Shown one piece after another: positions 16,277-25,200 of a stretch of DNA of 44,041 nucleotides. Within the stretch, counting starts at the first letter, position 1; each line of letters opens with the position of its first letter. This stretch comes from Clostridiales bacterium (GTDB taxonomy: Bacteria > Bacillota > Clostridia > Oscillospirales > Oscillospiraceae). Location of the stretch: positions 1 to 44,041 of the forward strand of contig JAJQCW010000045.1 of NCBI GenBank assembly GCA_021202515.1, given 5' to 3'. The translations under genes were made by a program, and so were the position numbers. The notes below the pieces were generated by a model that ran no database searches, was not told where the DNA came from, and saw nothing but the letters and a program-made list of their open reading frames with translations.

Positions 16277-18616
16277 ATGAACAGGCAAAAGCGAAAAAAG
16301 AGCAGCAGCCGCCAGGCCAACCGGCGCATTTTTCGCAGGACGGTGTTTCTGCTGGTCATCTGCGGCGTGGTCATGTTCCTCCCCATCATCTACAAGCTGT
16401 GGTACTGGCAGATCAGCCGCCACGACGAGATCGAGCAAAAGGCGGTGCAGCAGCAGACCAGCGAGCTGTCCGTCTCTGCCCAGCGGGGGGCCATCTACGA
16501 CTCCGAGGGCAATGTGCTGGCTATCAGCGCCAGTGCCTACGACGTGATTTTGTCCCCCAAGGCCATCAACGACAAGCAGCAGGAGCTGGATGCCGCCGCA
16601 GAGGAAGCCCAGGAGAAGGGCGAGGACCCCGGCGAGGTCCTGGACGTGGTGGAGACCATCGCCACCGGCCTTTCCGAGATTTTGGACGGCGTGGACGCGG
16701 ACAGCATCCGGGAGAAGTGCCAGGACACCAACAGCCAGTACAAAAAAATCGCCACCAAGCTGGACGCCACCACCGAGGCGGAGGTGCGGGCGTTCATGGA
16801 CGAATATGACCTCTCCGGCTGCATCTACCTGACCCCCAACTCCAAGCGGTACTACCCCTATTCCACCCTGGCCGCCCAGATCATCGGCTTCACCAACGAC
16901 AACGGCGGCGCTTACGGCATCGAGGCCGAGCTGGACGACGAGCTGGCCGGGACCTCCGGCCTGGTGGTCACTGCCCAGAACGCCAGCGGAACCGACCTGC
17001 TGAATTTCTATCAGGAGTATTACGACGCGGAGAGCGGCAGCACCGTCACCCTGACCCTGTCCACCGAAATTCAGAAGCTCTGCGAGGACGCGCTGGCGGA
17101 CGGCGTGGAGAAATACGACGCCCAGAACGGCGGCTTTATCATCGTCATGGACTGCGACAGCGGCGCCATTTTGGGCATGGCCAGCAGTCCCACCTACGAC
17201 CTGAACAACTACAGCACCATCATCGACTCAGTGCTCCAGGAGGAAGTGGAGTCCGGGGCCATCACCGAGTCAGAGGCGCTGAACGAGATGTGGCGCAACA
17301 AGGCGCTGAACGACACTTACGAGCCTGGCTCCACTTTCAAGTCGCTGGTGCTGGCCGCCGCATTGCAGGAGGGGGTCGTCAGCGAGGAGACCACCTTCAA
17401 CTGCACCGGCTCCGTCACCGTCTCCAACTACACCATCCGCTGCTCCAACCGCTCCGGCCACGGCCTCCAGACCCTGGCGGAGGCGGTGGGCAACTCCTGC
17501 AACCCGGCCTTTATCTCCATCGGCCAGAGCCTGGGCGCGGAGACCTTCTACTCCTACATGGAGCGGTTCGGCCTGATGGATTCCACCGGCATCGACCTGC
17601 CCGGTGAGAGCGCCAACGTCATCTGGAGCCTGGACAACTTCGGCATCACCGAGCTGGCCACCGCCTCCTTCGGGCAGCGGTTCACCGTCACCCCCATCAG
17701 CCTCATCACCGCCATCAATGCGGTGGTCAACGGTGGCTATCTCTACACCCCCCATGTGGTGCAGAGCATCGTGGACGCCGACGGCGACACCACCTATGAG
17801 GCGGACACCACCCCCGTCCGGCAGGTCATCAGCGAGGAGACCTCCCAGCGCTGCGCCACCATCCTGGAGGGGGTCGTCACCAGCTTCACCGGGCGCAACG
17901 CCTATATGTCCGGCTACCGCATCGGCGGCAAGACCGGCACCTCCCAGACCCTGGTGGATGACGAGTACATCGTCTCCTTTATGGGTTTCGCCCCGGCGGA
18001 CGACCCGGAGATCATCGTACTGGTGGCCTTCGACTCCCCCCAGGTGGACGCGGCGGGCAGCAACTATTCCACCACCGGCTACTACATCTCCGGCGGCAAC
18101 ATGGCCGCGCCGGTGGCGGGGCAGCTCATCGCGGATATCCTGGACTATATGGGCTACGAAAAGCAGTATACCGACGACGACCTCTCTGGCGTCAGCGTCT
18201 CCATGCCCGCCCTGGCTGGGCTGAGCGAGAGCGAGGCGGCGGAGGCGCTGGAGGCCAAGGACCTGACCTATCGGGTGGTGGGCGACGGGGAGACCGTCAC
18301 CGACCAGTGCCCCGCCTCCGGGTCCACCCTGCCCAGCGGTAGCGAGGTCATTCTCTATATGGGGGAGGAGGCCCCCGACGACACCGTCACCGTCCCGGAC
18401 CTGACCGGCATGACGGTGGACCAGGCAAAGGAGGCGCTTAGCGAGCTGGACCTCTACATGACGGCCACCGGCTCCTCCAGCTACTACAACAGCACCACGC
18501 TGGCTTACAGCCAGAGCACCGCCGCCGGGACCGAGGTGAAGCGGGGCAGCGTCATTACGGTGAACTTCGCCGACAGCGCCGTGGCCGACTACGCAGGACA
18601 GGAAATTGATGATTAG
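16277..18616 (+). CDS. Class B penicillin-binding protein with two PASTA domains (FtsI/SpoVD type)
   Basis: A 779-residue transpeptidase. A transmembrane anchor lies at about residues 20-42, then a PBP dimerisation region. The transpeptidase motifs are STFK (Ser352 nucleophile), SCN (407-409) and KTGT (from Lys552). Two PASTA domains follow (about 640-700 and 705-770; VPDLTGMTVDQAKEALSELD). The architecture fits both the vegetative septal PBP and the spore-cortex SpoVD of Firmicutes; the position after ftsL favours a division role, but only one such gene is present here. ATG 16277 follows GGGGAGGTGG. Confidence 0.93.
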   Translation: MNRQKRKKSSSRQANRRIFRRTVFLLVICGVVMFLPIIYKLWYWQISRHDEIEQKAVQQQTSELSVSAQRGAIYDSEGNVLAISASAYDVILSPKAINDKQQELDAAAEEAQEKGEDPGEVLDVVETIATGLSEILDGVDADSIREKCQDTNSQYKKIATKLDATTEAEVRAFMDEYDLSGCIYLTPNSKRYYPYSTLAAQIIGFTNDNGGAYGIEAELDDELAGTSGLVVTAQNASGTDLLNFYQEYYDAESGSTVTLTLSTEIQKLCEDALADGVEKYDAQNGGFIIVMDCDSGAILGMASSPTYDLNNYSTIIDSVLQEEVESGAITESEALNEMWRNKALNDTYEPGSTFKSLVLAAALQEGVVSEETTFNCTGSVTVSNYTIRCSNRSGHGLQTLAEAVGNSCNPAFISIGQSLGAETFYSYMERFGLMDSTGIDLPGESANVIWSLDNFGITELATASFGQRFTVTPISLITAINAVVNGGYLYTPHVVQSIVDADGDTTYEADTTPVRQVISEETSQRCATILEGVVTSFTGRNAYMSGYRIGGKTGTSQTLVDDEYIVSFMGFAPADDPEIIVLVAFDSPQVDAAGSNYSTTGYYISGGNMAAPVAGQLIADILDYMGYEKQYTDDDLSGVSVSMPALAGLSESEAAEALEAKDLTYRVVGDGETVTDQCPASGSTLPSGSEVILYMGEEAPDDTVTVPDLTGMTVDQAKEALSELDLYMTATGSSSYYNSTTLAYSQSTAAGTEVKRGSVITVNFADSAVADYAGQEIDD

Positions 18617-19745
18617 TCCAAGAATCCCGCTGACGGCGGTGATCGGCGGGGCAGGCAAGACCTGTACGGCGCATCTGGTACGCCGGATGCTGGAGGACGG
18701 CGCGAACCAGACCACCGGCCTCATCACCACCCGCCACAGCTACGTGCGGGACGAAGTGCTTCCGCCCCCGGCTTGGCCGGGGTGGGCGCGGCAACTGCCG
18801 GACATCCTGGACCGCATGGCGGACGCAGGGTGTGACCGGGCGGTGTTCACCATGACCGTCCCCATGCTGGCGGCGGGGCTGGCGGAACAACTGCCTCTGG
18901 AGCTGGCGGTGGTCACCAGTCTGCAAAACGAGCAGGAGGCCGAGCTGGTGTTCGAGAAACTGTCCGGCCGGTGCGAGACGCTGGTGTGCTGCATCGACGA
19001 CGGCGACGTGCGCCGCCTGGCGGAGCTGTGGCCCGGCAAAAAGCGCACCTACGCCGAAAAGCGGGGAGAGGCCGATGTCAATGGCCGAAATCTGCGCCTG
19101 CTGCGGAACCGCATCGAGTTCGAAGCGCTGACCGACCAGGGCATCTCCCGGGTGCGGCTGCCCATCCCCGGCGGTTTCGGCCTCTACCACAGCCTGGCCG
19201 CCCTGACAGTGGGACAGCTTTGGGGCGTTCCCCTGGGGCGGATGGTGGAGGTGCTGGGCCACGCCGGAGGCGTGCCGGGCCGCATGGAACTGCACGAGCT
19301 GGACGGCGGCGTGGCCGCCCTCATCGACAGCGCCGCCACCCCGGAGCAGATGGAAAATTTGCTGCTCACCGCCCGTTCCATGGCCCAGGGGCGGCTGCTG
19401 CTGGTCTGCGGCGCGCCGGGCGACCGGGACCGGAGCCGCCGGGCGCAAATCGGCTCGGTCATCTCCCGCATGGCCGACCGGGTCTATCTCACCGCCGACG
19501 ACCCCCGCACCGAGCCGGTAGAGAACATCTGCCGGGACATCCGCGCCGGGATGCAGGGCCGGAAGGGGACGTTGGTCCCCGATAGGGCCAAAGCCATCCG
19601 CCGGGCGGTATCTGCGGCGGAGCCGGGGGATTTGGTCATCCTCGCCGGGCGGGGCGACCGCACCACCATGCTGGTGGGCCGGGAGGAAGCGCCCTTCGAT
19701 GAGCGGACGATTTTAAAGGAATTTCAAACAGAAATGAGCTGTTAG
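18609..19745 (+). CDS. Short Mur-ligase-like protein in the murE slot, motif-poor
   Basis: A 378-residue protein overlapping the PBP stop by eight bases. It has a P-loop IGGAGKTCTAHL (12-23) and a C-terminal half clearly like MurE (VPGRMELHEL, GAPGDRDRSRRAQIG, ADDPRTEP, DLVILAGRGDRTT). Compared with MurE (about 490 residues) the N-terminal UDP-MurNAc-binding domain is missing. The DYAHTP motif reads DSAATP, and the MEVSSHAL region is represented by FTMTVPMLAAGL. It may be a divergent ligase with another substrate or a non-catalytic remnant. The stop TAG lies inside an E-type repeat (19736-19768). ATG 18609 follows AGGACAGGA; TTG 18606 is also possible. Confidence 0.75.
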   Translation: MISPRIPLTAVIGGAGKTCTAHLVRRMLEDGANQTTGLITTRHSYVRDEVLPPPAWPGWARQLPDILDRMADAGCDRAVFTMTVPMLAAGLAEQLPLELAVVTSLQNEQEAELVFEKLSGRCETLVCCIDDGDVRRLAELWPGKKRTYAEKRGEADVNGRNLRLLRNRIEFEALTDQGISRVRLPIPGGFGLYHSLAALTVGQLWGVPLGRMVEVLGHAGGVPGRMELHELDGGVAALIDSAATPEQMENLLLTARSMAQGRLLLVCGAPGDRDRSRRAQIGSVISRMADRVYLTADDPRTEPVENICRDIRAGMQGRKGTLVPDRAKAIRRAVSAAEPGDLVILAGRGDRTTMLVGREEAPFDERTILKEFQTEMSC

Positions 19746-19768
19746 CTATTAGCCGTTAGCTGTTAGCC
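19736..19768 (+). repeat. E module (GTTAGCTATTAGCC reiterations)
   Basis: Reiterated GTTAGC/ATTAGC units, related to those at 12714-12747 and 35472-35490. It starts inside the last codons of the Mur-ligase-like gene and supplies its stop codon. An AAAGTGCTCA motif follows, as in other E copies. Confidence 0.7.
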
Positions 19769-19842
19769 AGAAAGTGCTCATTTTGTGGGTGTCCCTTTGC
19801 ATCAGACGTATTTGTTTGCGTGGAAGTTTTCCCACACGCCTG

Positions 19843-19909
19843 TAGGGGCGGCCCTTGGCCGCCCGTCAAACCGCCTGCTTATCCAGGGCGGCCACGGGCC
19901 GCCCCTACA
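19843..19909. repeat. Family B palindrome between the Mur-like gene and mraY
   Basis: 67 bases from GTAGGGGCGGCCCTTGGCC to CCACGGGCCGCCCCTAC. It sits in the 283-base gap where murF is normally found in dcw clusters. Nothing else coding is seen in the gap; a TATAAA (19976-19981) upstream of mraY has no good -35 partner. Confidence 0.85.
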
Positions 19910-20028
19910 CATACGATAGTAAGAAGCGGAACCCATCAAAAATTCAAACAGACGGATAAAACCCACTGTTTTCCGTATAAAATAGAAAGAAATAAGGCTC
20001 TTAAATGACAGAGCCGAAGGAGCGAAAG

Positions 20029-21006
20029 ATGAGAGCAATTATCAGCCTGGTTGTGGCCTTTGCCGCCACGGTGCTTATTGGACACTTTTTAATTCCCTGG
20101 CTCCACGCCCTGAAGGCGGGCCAGACCATCAAGGAAATTGGCCCCAAGTGGCACATGTCCAAGCAGGGCACCCCCACCATGGGGGGCCTGATGTTCATCG
20201 GGGGCAGCTTTTTGGCCCTGGTGCTTTTGGGGTGGAGCGACTTTGTCAGCGGCGACTTCGGGGCGCTCATTGTGTTCTGCTTTGCCCTGGTGTTCGGCGT
20301 CATCGGCTTTATCGACGACTACAAAAAGGTCCGCTACCACCAGAACGAGGGCCTCACCGCCGCGCAGAAGTTCCTGCTCCAGTTGGTGGCGGCCATCGTG
20401 TTCACCCTGCTGCTGCGGAACACGGGGTATCTGAACCCCGACCTCTATATCCCCTTCGCCAACGTGATGGTGGAGATCCCGTGGGTGGTGTACATGGTCT
20501 TTGCCGCCTTCGTGATGGTGGGGACGGTGAACGCCGTCAACATCACCGACGGCGTGGACGGCCTGGCCACCGGCGTGACCATCCCGGTGATGGTGTTCTA
20601 TCTGGCCACGGCGCTGCTGTGGGGCTATACGGAGCTGGGGGTGCTCAGCGCCGCCATGCTGGGGGGCCTGCTGGGGTTCCTGGTCTATAACTTCCACCCC
20701 GCCAAGGTGTTCATGGGGGACACCGGCTCCCTGTTCCTGGGGGGCATGGTCTGTGGGATGGCCTTTGCGTTGGATATGCCGCTGATTTTGATTCTGGTGG
20801 GCATCATCTATATCGCGGAGACCGCTTCCGACATCATTCAGGTGACGTACTTCAAACTGACCCACGGCAAGCGCATCTTCCGCATGGCCCCGCTGCACCA
20901 CCACTTCGAGATGGGCGGCTGGAGCGAATACAAGCTGTTCGCCGTGTTTTCCGGCATCACTGCTGTGGCGTGTGTGTTGGCGTATCTGGGCGTAATGGGA
21001 CGGTAA
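20029..21006 (+). CDS. mraY: Phospho-N-acetylmuramoyl-pentapeptide transferase
   Basis: A 325-residue polytopic enzyme with about ten hydrophobic segments and the MraY signatures DDYKK (in FIDDYKKVRYH), NAVNITDGVDGLA, MGDTGSL and APLHHHFE. It transfers phospho-MurNAc-pentapeptide to undecaprenyl phosphate, giving lipid I at the inner face of the membrane. ATG 20029 follows AAGGAG (20017-20022); an upstream ATG at 20005 would add eight residues and has no Shine-Dalgarno. Confidence 0.97.
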   Translation: MRAIISLVVAFAATVLIGHFLIPWLHALKAGQTIKEIGPKWHMSKQGTPTMGGLMFIGGSFLALVLLGWSDFVSGDFGALIVFCFALVFGVIGFIDDYKKVRYHQNEGLTAAQKFLLQLVAAIVFTLLLRNTGYLNPDLYIPFANVMVEIPWVVYMVFAAFVMVGTVNAVNITDGVDGLATGVTIPVMVFYLATALLWGYTELGVLSAAMLGGLLGFLVYNFHPAKVFMGDTGSLFLGGMVCGMAFALDMPLILILVGIIYIAETASDIIQVTYFKLTHGKRIFRMAPLHHHFEMGGWSEYKLFAVFSGITAVACVLAYLGVMGR

Positions 21007-21074
21007 AGGATAGAATACGGCTACTCTTTTTGCACCTGTCTAATCAACTTCGTTTGGAACTATTGCCAACGCCT

Positions 21075-21142
21075 GTAGGGGCGGCCCTCGGCCGCCCGGG
21101 GTAAGCAGGGGGTTCCTGCGGGCGGCCACGGGCCGCCCCTAC
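21075..21142. repeat. Family B palindrome between mraY and ftsW
   Basis: 68 bases from GTAGGGGCGGCCCTCGGCC to CCACGGGCCGCCCCTAC. It lies in the gap where murD is normally encoded. Confidence 0.85.
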
Positions 21143-21201
21143 ACAGGTGGCACAGCTTTTGCGCCAAACCCGCGAAAAGGAACGCTAAACAATACTATCT
21201 G

Positions 21202-21207
21202 TATAAT
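21202..21207 (+). promoter_or_regulatory. Candidate -10 element upstream of ftsW
   Basis: A perfect TATAAT in an AT-rich stretch 42 bases before ftsW, preceded by TG. No convincing -35 is present at 16-18 bases, so this is a tentative internal promoter downstream of the B palindrome. Confidence 0.35.
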
Positions 21208-21248
21208 CAACATAGACTATTACATTTCGACAGGAAAGGAGGGGCCGT

Positions 21249-22496
21249 ATGGCAGTCAAATCATCCCGGCGGGGACTGCACCGCCATCAGCAACTGGCGA
21301 AAGGGCCGATCGACCTGCCCTTTCTGATGCTGGTGCTGCTGTTGTTGGGCATCGGCCTCATCATGCTGCTGTCGGCCTCGTCCTACGCCGCCCTCTATGA
21401 CCGGGCGGCGGGGTATAACGCCTCCGCCGGCACCCTGGGCGACCCCTATTATTACTTCAAGCGGCAAGCGCTCTTCGCCGTGCTGGGCATTGTGGCAATG
21501 CTGCTGGTCTCCCGGTTTGATTACCAGCACCTGCGCATCCTGTCGGTGCCGGTGCTGCTGGTGGCCATTGTGCTGCTGATTTTGGTGCTGACCCCACTGG
21601 GCGTCACCCAGAACAACGCCACTCGCTGGCTGCGGTTGGCGCTGGTGGCCGGGCCGACCTACCAGCCCTCGGAGGTCGCCAAGCTGGGCGTGGTGCTGTT
21701 TTTCTCCGCCCGGCTGTCCAAGCGGCGGCAGGGACCGCCGAAGTTTGCCCGGCGGTGGCCTCAGCCCTGGGAAAACATTCGTTATTTCTTCTACTGGAGC
21801 GACTTGGCGGAGCTGATCCCCTATGGGATAATTCTGGTGCTCATCGCCGTGCTAATGCTCATGGAACCCCATATGTCCGGCACCCTGTTGGTGCTGGCCG
21901 CAGGCGCGGCCATCCTGTTCGCCGCCGGGATTCGGCTGGGCTGGTTCGCCCTGGGCGCAGGTGCAATGGGGGCTGTGGCCTATGCGGTCATCTTCGTGAT
22001 GGGCTACAACAGCAGCCGCATCGCCATCTGGCTGGACCCCTGGTCCGACCCCACCGACACCGGCTATCAGGTGGTGCAGTCCCTCTATGCGGTGGCCTCT
22101 GGAGGGCTGACCGGCCTTGGCTTCGGCCTGAGCCGCCAGAAATACCTCTACCTGCCCGAAGAGCAAAACGACTTTATCTTCGCTATCATCTGCGAGGAGC
22201 TGGGCTTCATCGGGGCCACGCTCATTGTGGTGCTGTTCGCCCTGCTGGTCATCCGGGGTTACTGGTTGGCCCTCCACGCCAGGGACCGGTTCGGCTCCCT
22301 GCTCATCGTGGGCATCACCACCCTGCTGGCGGTGCAGGTGTTCCTGAACATGGCGGTGGTGCTGAACCTGATCCCCGCCACGGGCATTTCCCTGCCCTTC
22401 TTCTCCTACGGCGGCACCGCGCTGCTCATTCAGCTCGTGGAAATGGGCATTATCCTGTCCGTCTCCCGGCAGATCGCCCCGCCGAAACAGGGGTGA
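21249..22496 (+). CDS. ftsW: SEDS peptidoglycan polymerase FtsW
   Basis: A 415-residue SEDS protein with about ten transmembrane segments. Family landmarks are YQPSEVAKLGVVLFF, the loop WLDPWSDPTDTGYQVVQS and LPEEQNDFIFAIICEELGF, and the C-terminal NLIPATGISLPFFSYGG. FtsW polymerises glycan strands from lipid II together with the class B PBP encoded upstream. The location in the dcw cluster favours FtsW over RodA or SpoVE. ATG 21249 follows AAAGGAGGGG. Confidence 0.94.
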   Translation: MAVKSSRRGLHRHQQLAKGPIDLPFLMLVLLLLGIGLIMLLSASSYAALYDRAAGYNASAGTLGDPYYYFKRQALFAVLGIVAMLLVSRFDYQHLRILSVPVLLVAIVLLILVLTPLGVTQNNATRWLRLALVAGPTYQPSEVAKLGVVLFFSARLSKRRQGPPKFARRWPQPWENIRYFFYWSDLAELIPYGIILVLIAVLMLMEPHMSGTLLVLAAGAAILFAAGIRLGWFALGAGAMGAVAYAVIFVMGYNSSRIAIWLDPWSDPTDTGYQVVQSLYAVASGGLTGLGFGLSRQKYLYLPEEQNDFIFAIICEELGFIGATLIVVLFALLVIRGYWLALHARDRFGSLLIVGITTLLAVQVFLNMAVVLNLIPATGISLPFFSYGGTALLIQLVEMGIILSVSRQIAPPKQG

Positions 22497-22517
22497 GCGA
22501 GTGGCTAGTGGCTTATT

Positions 22518-22618
22518 GTAGGGGCGGCCCGTGGCCGCCCGCAGGAACCACCTGCCTGCCCAGGGCGGCCACAGGGAGCGAAGCGGAAGTACCGCTTGAC
22601 GATAAGGGCCGCCCCTAC
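22518..22618. repeat. Family B palindrome with a nested F module
   Basis: Starts GTAGGGGCGGCCCGTGGCC and ends AAGGGCCGCCCCTAC, but is 101 bases instead of about 67. About 32 extra bases (22572-22603) are the reverse complement of the F module (CGTCAAGCGGTACTTCCGC...CGCTCCCTG) otherwise found in C elements. The insertion splits the right arm after GGGCGGCCAC. Confidence 0.85.
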
Positions 22619-22699
22619 AGAAACGGGGGGAAACTGGTTTCCAAAATCACGCTTCCCATTTCCAAATCACCAACTCCATCCTCCAGGAGGGATATACCT

Positions 22700-23830
22700 A
22701 TGAATCCGAAAATTCTCTTCACCTGCGGCGGCACCGCCGGACACATCAACCCGGCGGTGGCCCTGGCGGGCCTGTTCCAGGAGCGGGACGGCGCGGAGAT
22801 TCTCTTTGTGGGGGCTGACGGCGGCATGGAGGAATCTCTTGTGCCCAAGTCCGGCTACCCCATCCGTACCGTCACCATCTCCAGCTTTTACCGTTCGGTC
22901 AACCTGAACAGCCTGAAACACAACCTGACCACCGCGAAAAACCTGCTGGTCTCCCCCGGCCAGGCCAAAAGAATCCTGGCGGAGTTCCAGCCCGACCTGG
23001 TGGTGGGCACCGGCGGCTACGCCTCCTACCCGGTGGTGAACCAGGCGGCGAAAATGGGCATCCCCACCGCCGTCCACGAGTCCAACGCCTTCCCCGGCCT
23101 GACCACCCAGCGGCTGGCCAAGGTGGTGGACAAGGTGATGGTGGGATTCGAGGAGAGCAAGAGCCACTACGAGGACCAGAGCAAGGTGGAGGTCACCGGC
23201 ACCCCCGTCCGGGAGGACTTCTTCGCCCAGACCCAGGCGGAGGCCCGGACCAAGCTGGGCTTTGGGGACACCAAACCCGTGGTGGTCACCACCTGGGGCA
23301 GCCTTGGGGCGCAGGTGATGAACGACCATATGGTGGACTTCGTGGCCCGTGAGATCGAAGCGGGGACCCCCTTCCACCACATCTACGGCGTGGGGCAGCG
23401 GTACTATCAGCGGGTGCTGGACGGCATCGCCGCCCGTGGCATCGACCTGAGCCTCTACCCCAACGTGGACATCCGGGACTATATCTACGACATGCCCGTG
23501 GTGATGTCGGCGGCGGACGTGGTCCTCAGCCGGGCCGGAGCCTCCACCATCGCGGAAATTTCCGCCATCGCCCGGCCCAGCATCCTGGTGCCCTCCCCCA
23601 ACGTCACCGCCAACCACCAGGAGAAGAACGCCCGCGTCCTCTCCGACCAGGGGGCGGCCATGCTGATGCTGGAGCCGGACTGCACCGGCAAAAAGCTCTA
23701 TGACCAGGTCACCGACCTGCTGGACCACCGGGGACGGTTGGAGCAGATGCAGATGGAGCTGAAACGGCTCTTTGTCAGCAACGCCAACGAGCGCATTTAC
23801 CAGGTGCTGAAGGACCTGATGGAGAAGTAA
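22700..23830 (+). CDS. murG: UDP-GlcNAc:lipid I N-acetylglucosaminyltransferase MurG
   Basis: A 376-residue GT28 transferase with the N-terminal TCGGTAGHINPAVALA (glycine-rich loop), VGTGGYASYP, HESNAFPGLTTQ and a C-terminal donor-site stretch VLSRAGASTIAEISAIARPS. It converts lipid I to lipid II. ATG 22700 follows CAGGAGGG. The frame is open far upstream through the B repeat and antisense to ftsW, but that extension has no coding support. Confidence 0.97.
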   Translation: MNPKILFTCGGTAGHINPAVALAGLFQERDGAEILFVGADGGMEESLVPKSGYPIRTVTISSFYRSVNLNSLKHNLTTAKNLLVSPGQAKRILAEFQPDLVVGTGGYASYPVVNQAAKMGIPTAVHESNAFPGLTTQRLAKVVDKVMVGFEESKSHYEDQSKVEVTGTPVREDFFAQTQAEARTKLGFGDTKPVVVTTWGSLGAQVMNDHMVDFVAREIEAGTPFHHIYGVGQRYYQRVLDGIAARGIDLSLYPNVDIRDYIYDMPVVMSAADVVLSRAGASTIAEISAIARPSILVPSPNVTANHQEKNARVLSDQGAAMLMLEPDCTGKKLYDQVTDLLDHRGRLEQMQMELKRLFVSNANERIYQVLKDLMEK

Positions 23831-23895
23831 TCCCGCTGTCAAATCGTCCAACCGGCGCATAGGATGGGATAAATCCGTTCAATGGAGGAATCCCT

Positions 23896-25188
23896 ATGCG
23901 TGTGTTGCGAGTGGGCGGCGGCAGGCCGCTCTCCGGCGCTGTGGCCGTCCACGGGGCCAAAAACAGTGTGCTGCCCATCCTGGCAGCGGCGATTTTGGCG
24001 GGCGGCGTCAGCGTGATACATAACTGCCCCGCCCTGACCGACGTGGACGCGGCGGTGGCCATCCTGCGGCATTTGGGCTGCCGGGTTCAGCGGGAGGGCG
24101 AGACGGTGACGGTGGACTCGTCCGCCCTGACCCGTATGGACATCCCCGACGCCCTCATGCGGGAAATGCGCTCCTCGGTCATCTTTCTGGGGGCGATTTT
24201 GGCCCGGTGCGGCCAGGCGGAGCTGTCCTTTCCCGGCGGGTGTGAGCTGGGGCCACGGCCCATCGACCTGCACCTGAGCGCCCTGCGGTCCATGGGAGCG
24301 GAGATCGACGCCGCCTGTGGCGGCATCCGCTGCCGGGGACGGCTCCACGGCGCGGAGCTTTCCCTCTCCCTCCCCAGCGTGGGGGCCACGGAGAACATCA
24401 TGCTGGCGGCCTGTGCCGCCGACGGCGTGACCGTTATCTCCAACGCTGCCAGAGAGCCGGAAATCGTAGATTTACAGAACTTTTTACGCACTCTGGGGGC
24501 CGACATCGACGGGGCCGGTACCTCCACCGTGACGATACGGGGCGGCGCGCCTCTCCACGGCGGCGAACACACCGTCATCGCGGACCGCATCGTGGGGGCC
24601 ACCTATCTGGCCGCTGCCGCGGCCACCGGGGGCCATGTGGCCCTGGAGGGTTTGGACCGGCGGTGGCTGCTGCCGGTGCTGGACGCCTTCCGGCAGGCGG
24701 GTTGTACCGTCTCCGGCGGGGAAAAGCGAGTGGAGCTGCGGTGTGACCGACCTCTGACCGGCGTTCGGCCCATCCGCACCGCCCCCTATCCCGGCTTCCC
24801 CACCGACGCCCAGCCGATGGTCATGGCCGCCTTCTGCGGCGGCAGAGGGACTGCCGTCTTTGTGGAGAACATCTTCGAGAACCGCTACCGCCAGGCGGCG
24901 GAGCTGGCCCGCATGGGAGCTGACATCCGGGTAGAGGGACGGGTGGCCGTGGTCTGCGGCGTGCCCCGGCTCCACGCCGCCCGTCTGGAGGCGGCGGACC
25001 TGCGGGGCGGCGCGGCGTTGGTCGTGGCGGCCCTGGCCGCAGAGGGCGAGAGCCAAATCGCCGGGCTGCGTCACATCGACCGGGGGTACGCCCGGCTGGA
25101 GGAGGATCTGTCCTCCCTGGGGGCCGACATCCGGCGGGTGGACGTGGACACAGATACAGGCACAGAACGACAGCGCGAGACGCTGTGA
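23896..25188 (+). CDS. murA: UDP-GlcNAc 1-carboxyvinyltransferase MurA
   Basis: A 430-residue EPSP-synthase-fold enzyme. GAKNSVLPILAAA near the start contains the catalytic Lys-Asn pair, and the active-site Cys116 lies in FPGGCELGPRPIDLH, equivalent to Cys115 of E. coli MurA. The normal cysteine predicts fosfomycin sensitivity at the enzyme level. It makes the first committed step of peptidoglycan synthesis. ATG 23896 follows TGGAGGAA, 65 bases after murG. Confidence 0.96.
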   Translation: MRVLRVGGGRPLSGAVAVHGAKNSVLPILAAAILAGGVSVIHNCPALTDVDAAVAILRHLGCRVQREGETVTVDSSALTRMDIPDALMREMRSSVIFLGAILARCGQAELSFPGGCELGPRPIDLHLSALRSMGAEIDAACGGIRCRGRLHGAELSLSLPSVGATENIMLAACAADGVTVISNAAREPEIVDLQNFLRTLGADIDGAGTSTVTIRGGAPLHGGEHTVIADRIVGATYLAAAAATGGHVALEGLDRRWLLPVLDAFRQAGCTVSGGEKRVELRCDRPLTGVRPIRTAPYPGFPTDAQPMVMAAFCGGRGTAVFVENIFENRYRQAAELARMGADIRVEGRVAVVCGVPRLHAARLEAADLRGGAALVVAALAAEGESQIAGLRHIDRGYARLEEDLSSLGADIRRVDVDTDTGTERQRETL

Positions 25189-25200
25189 AGGGGGAAGCGT

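Noticed and set aside
21755-22699. N-terminal extension of murG through the B palindrome and over ftsW
   Set aside because: The extension is antisense-like or out-of-frame sequence of ftsW plus repeat; MurG normally starts at the GGTAGHINPA region, where a Shine-Dalgarno is found.
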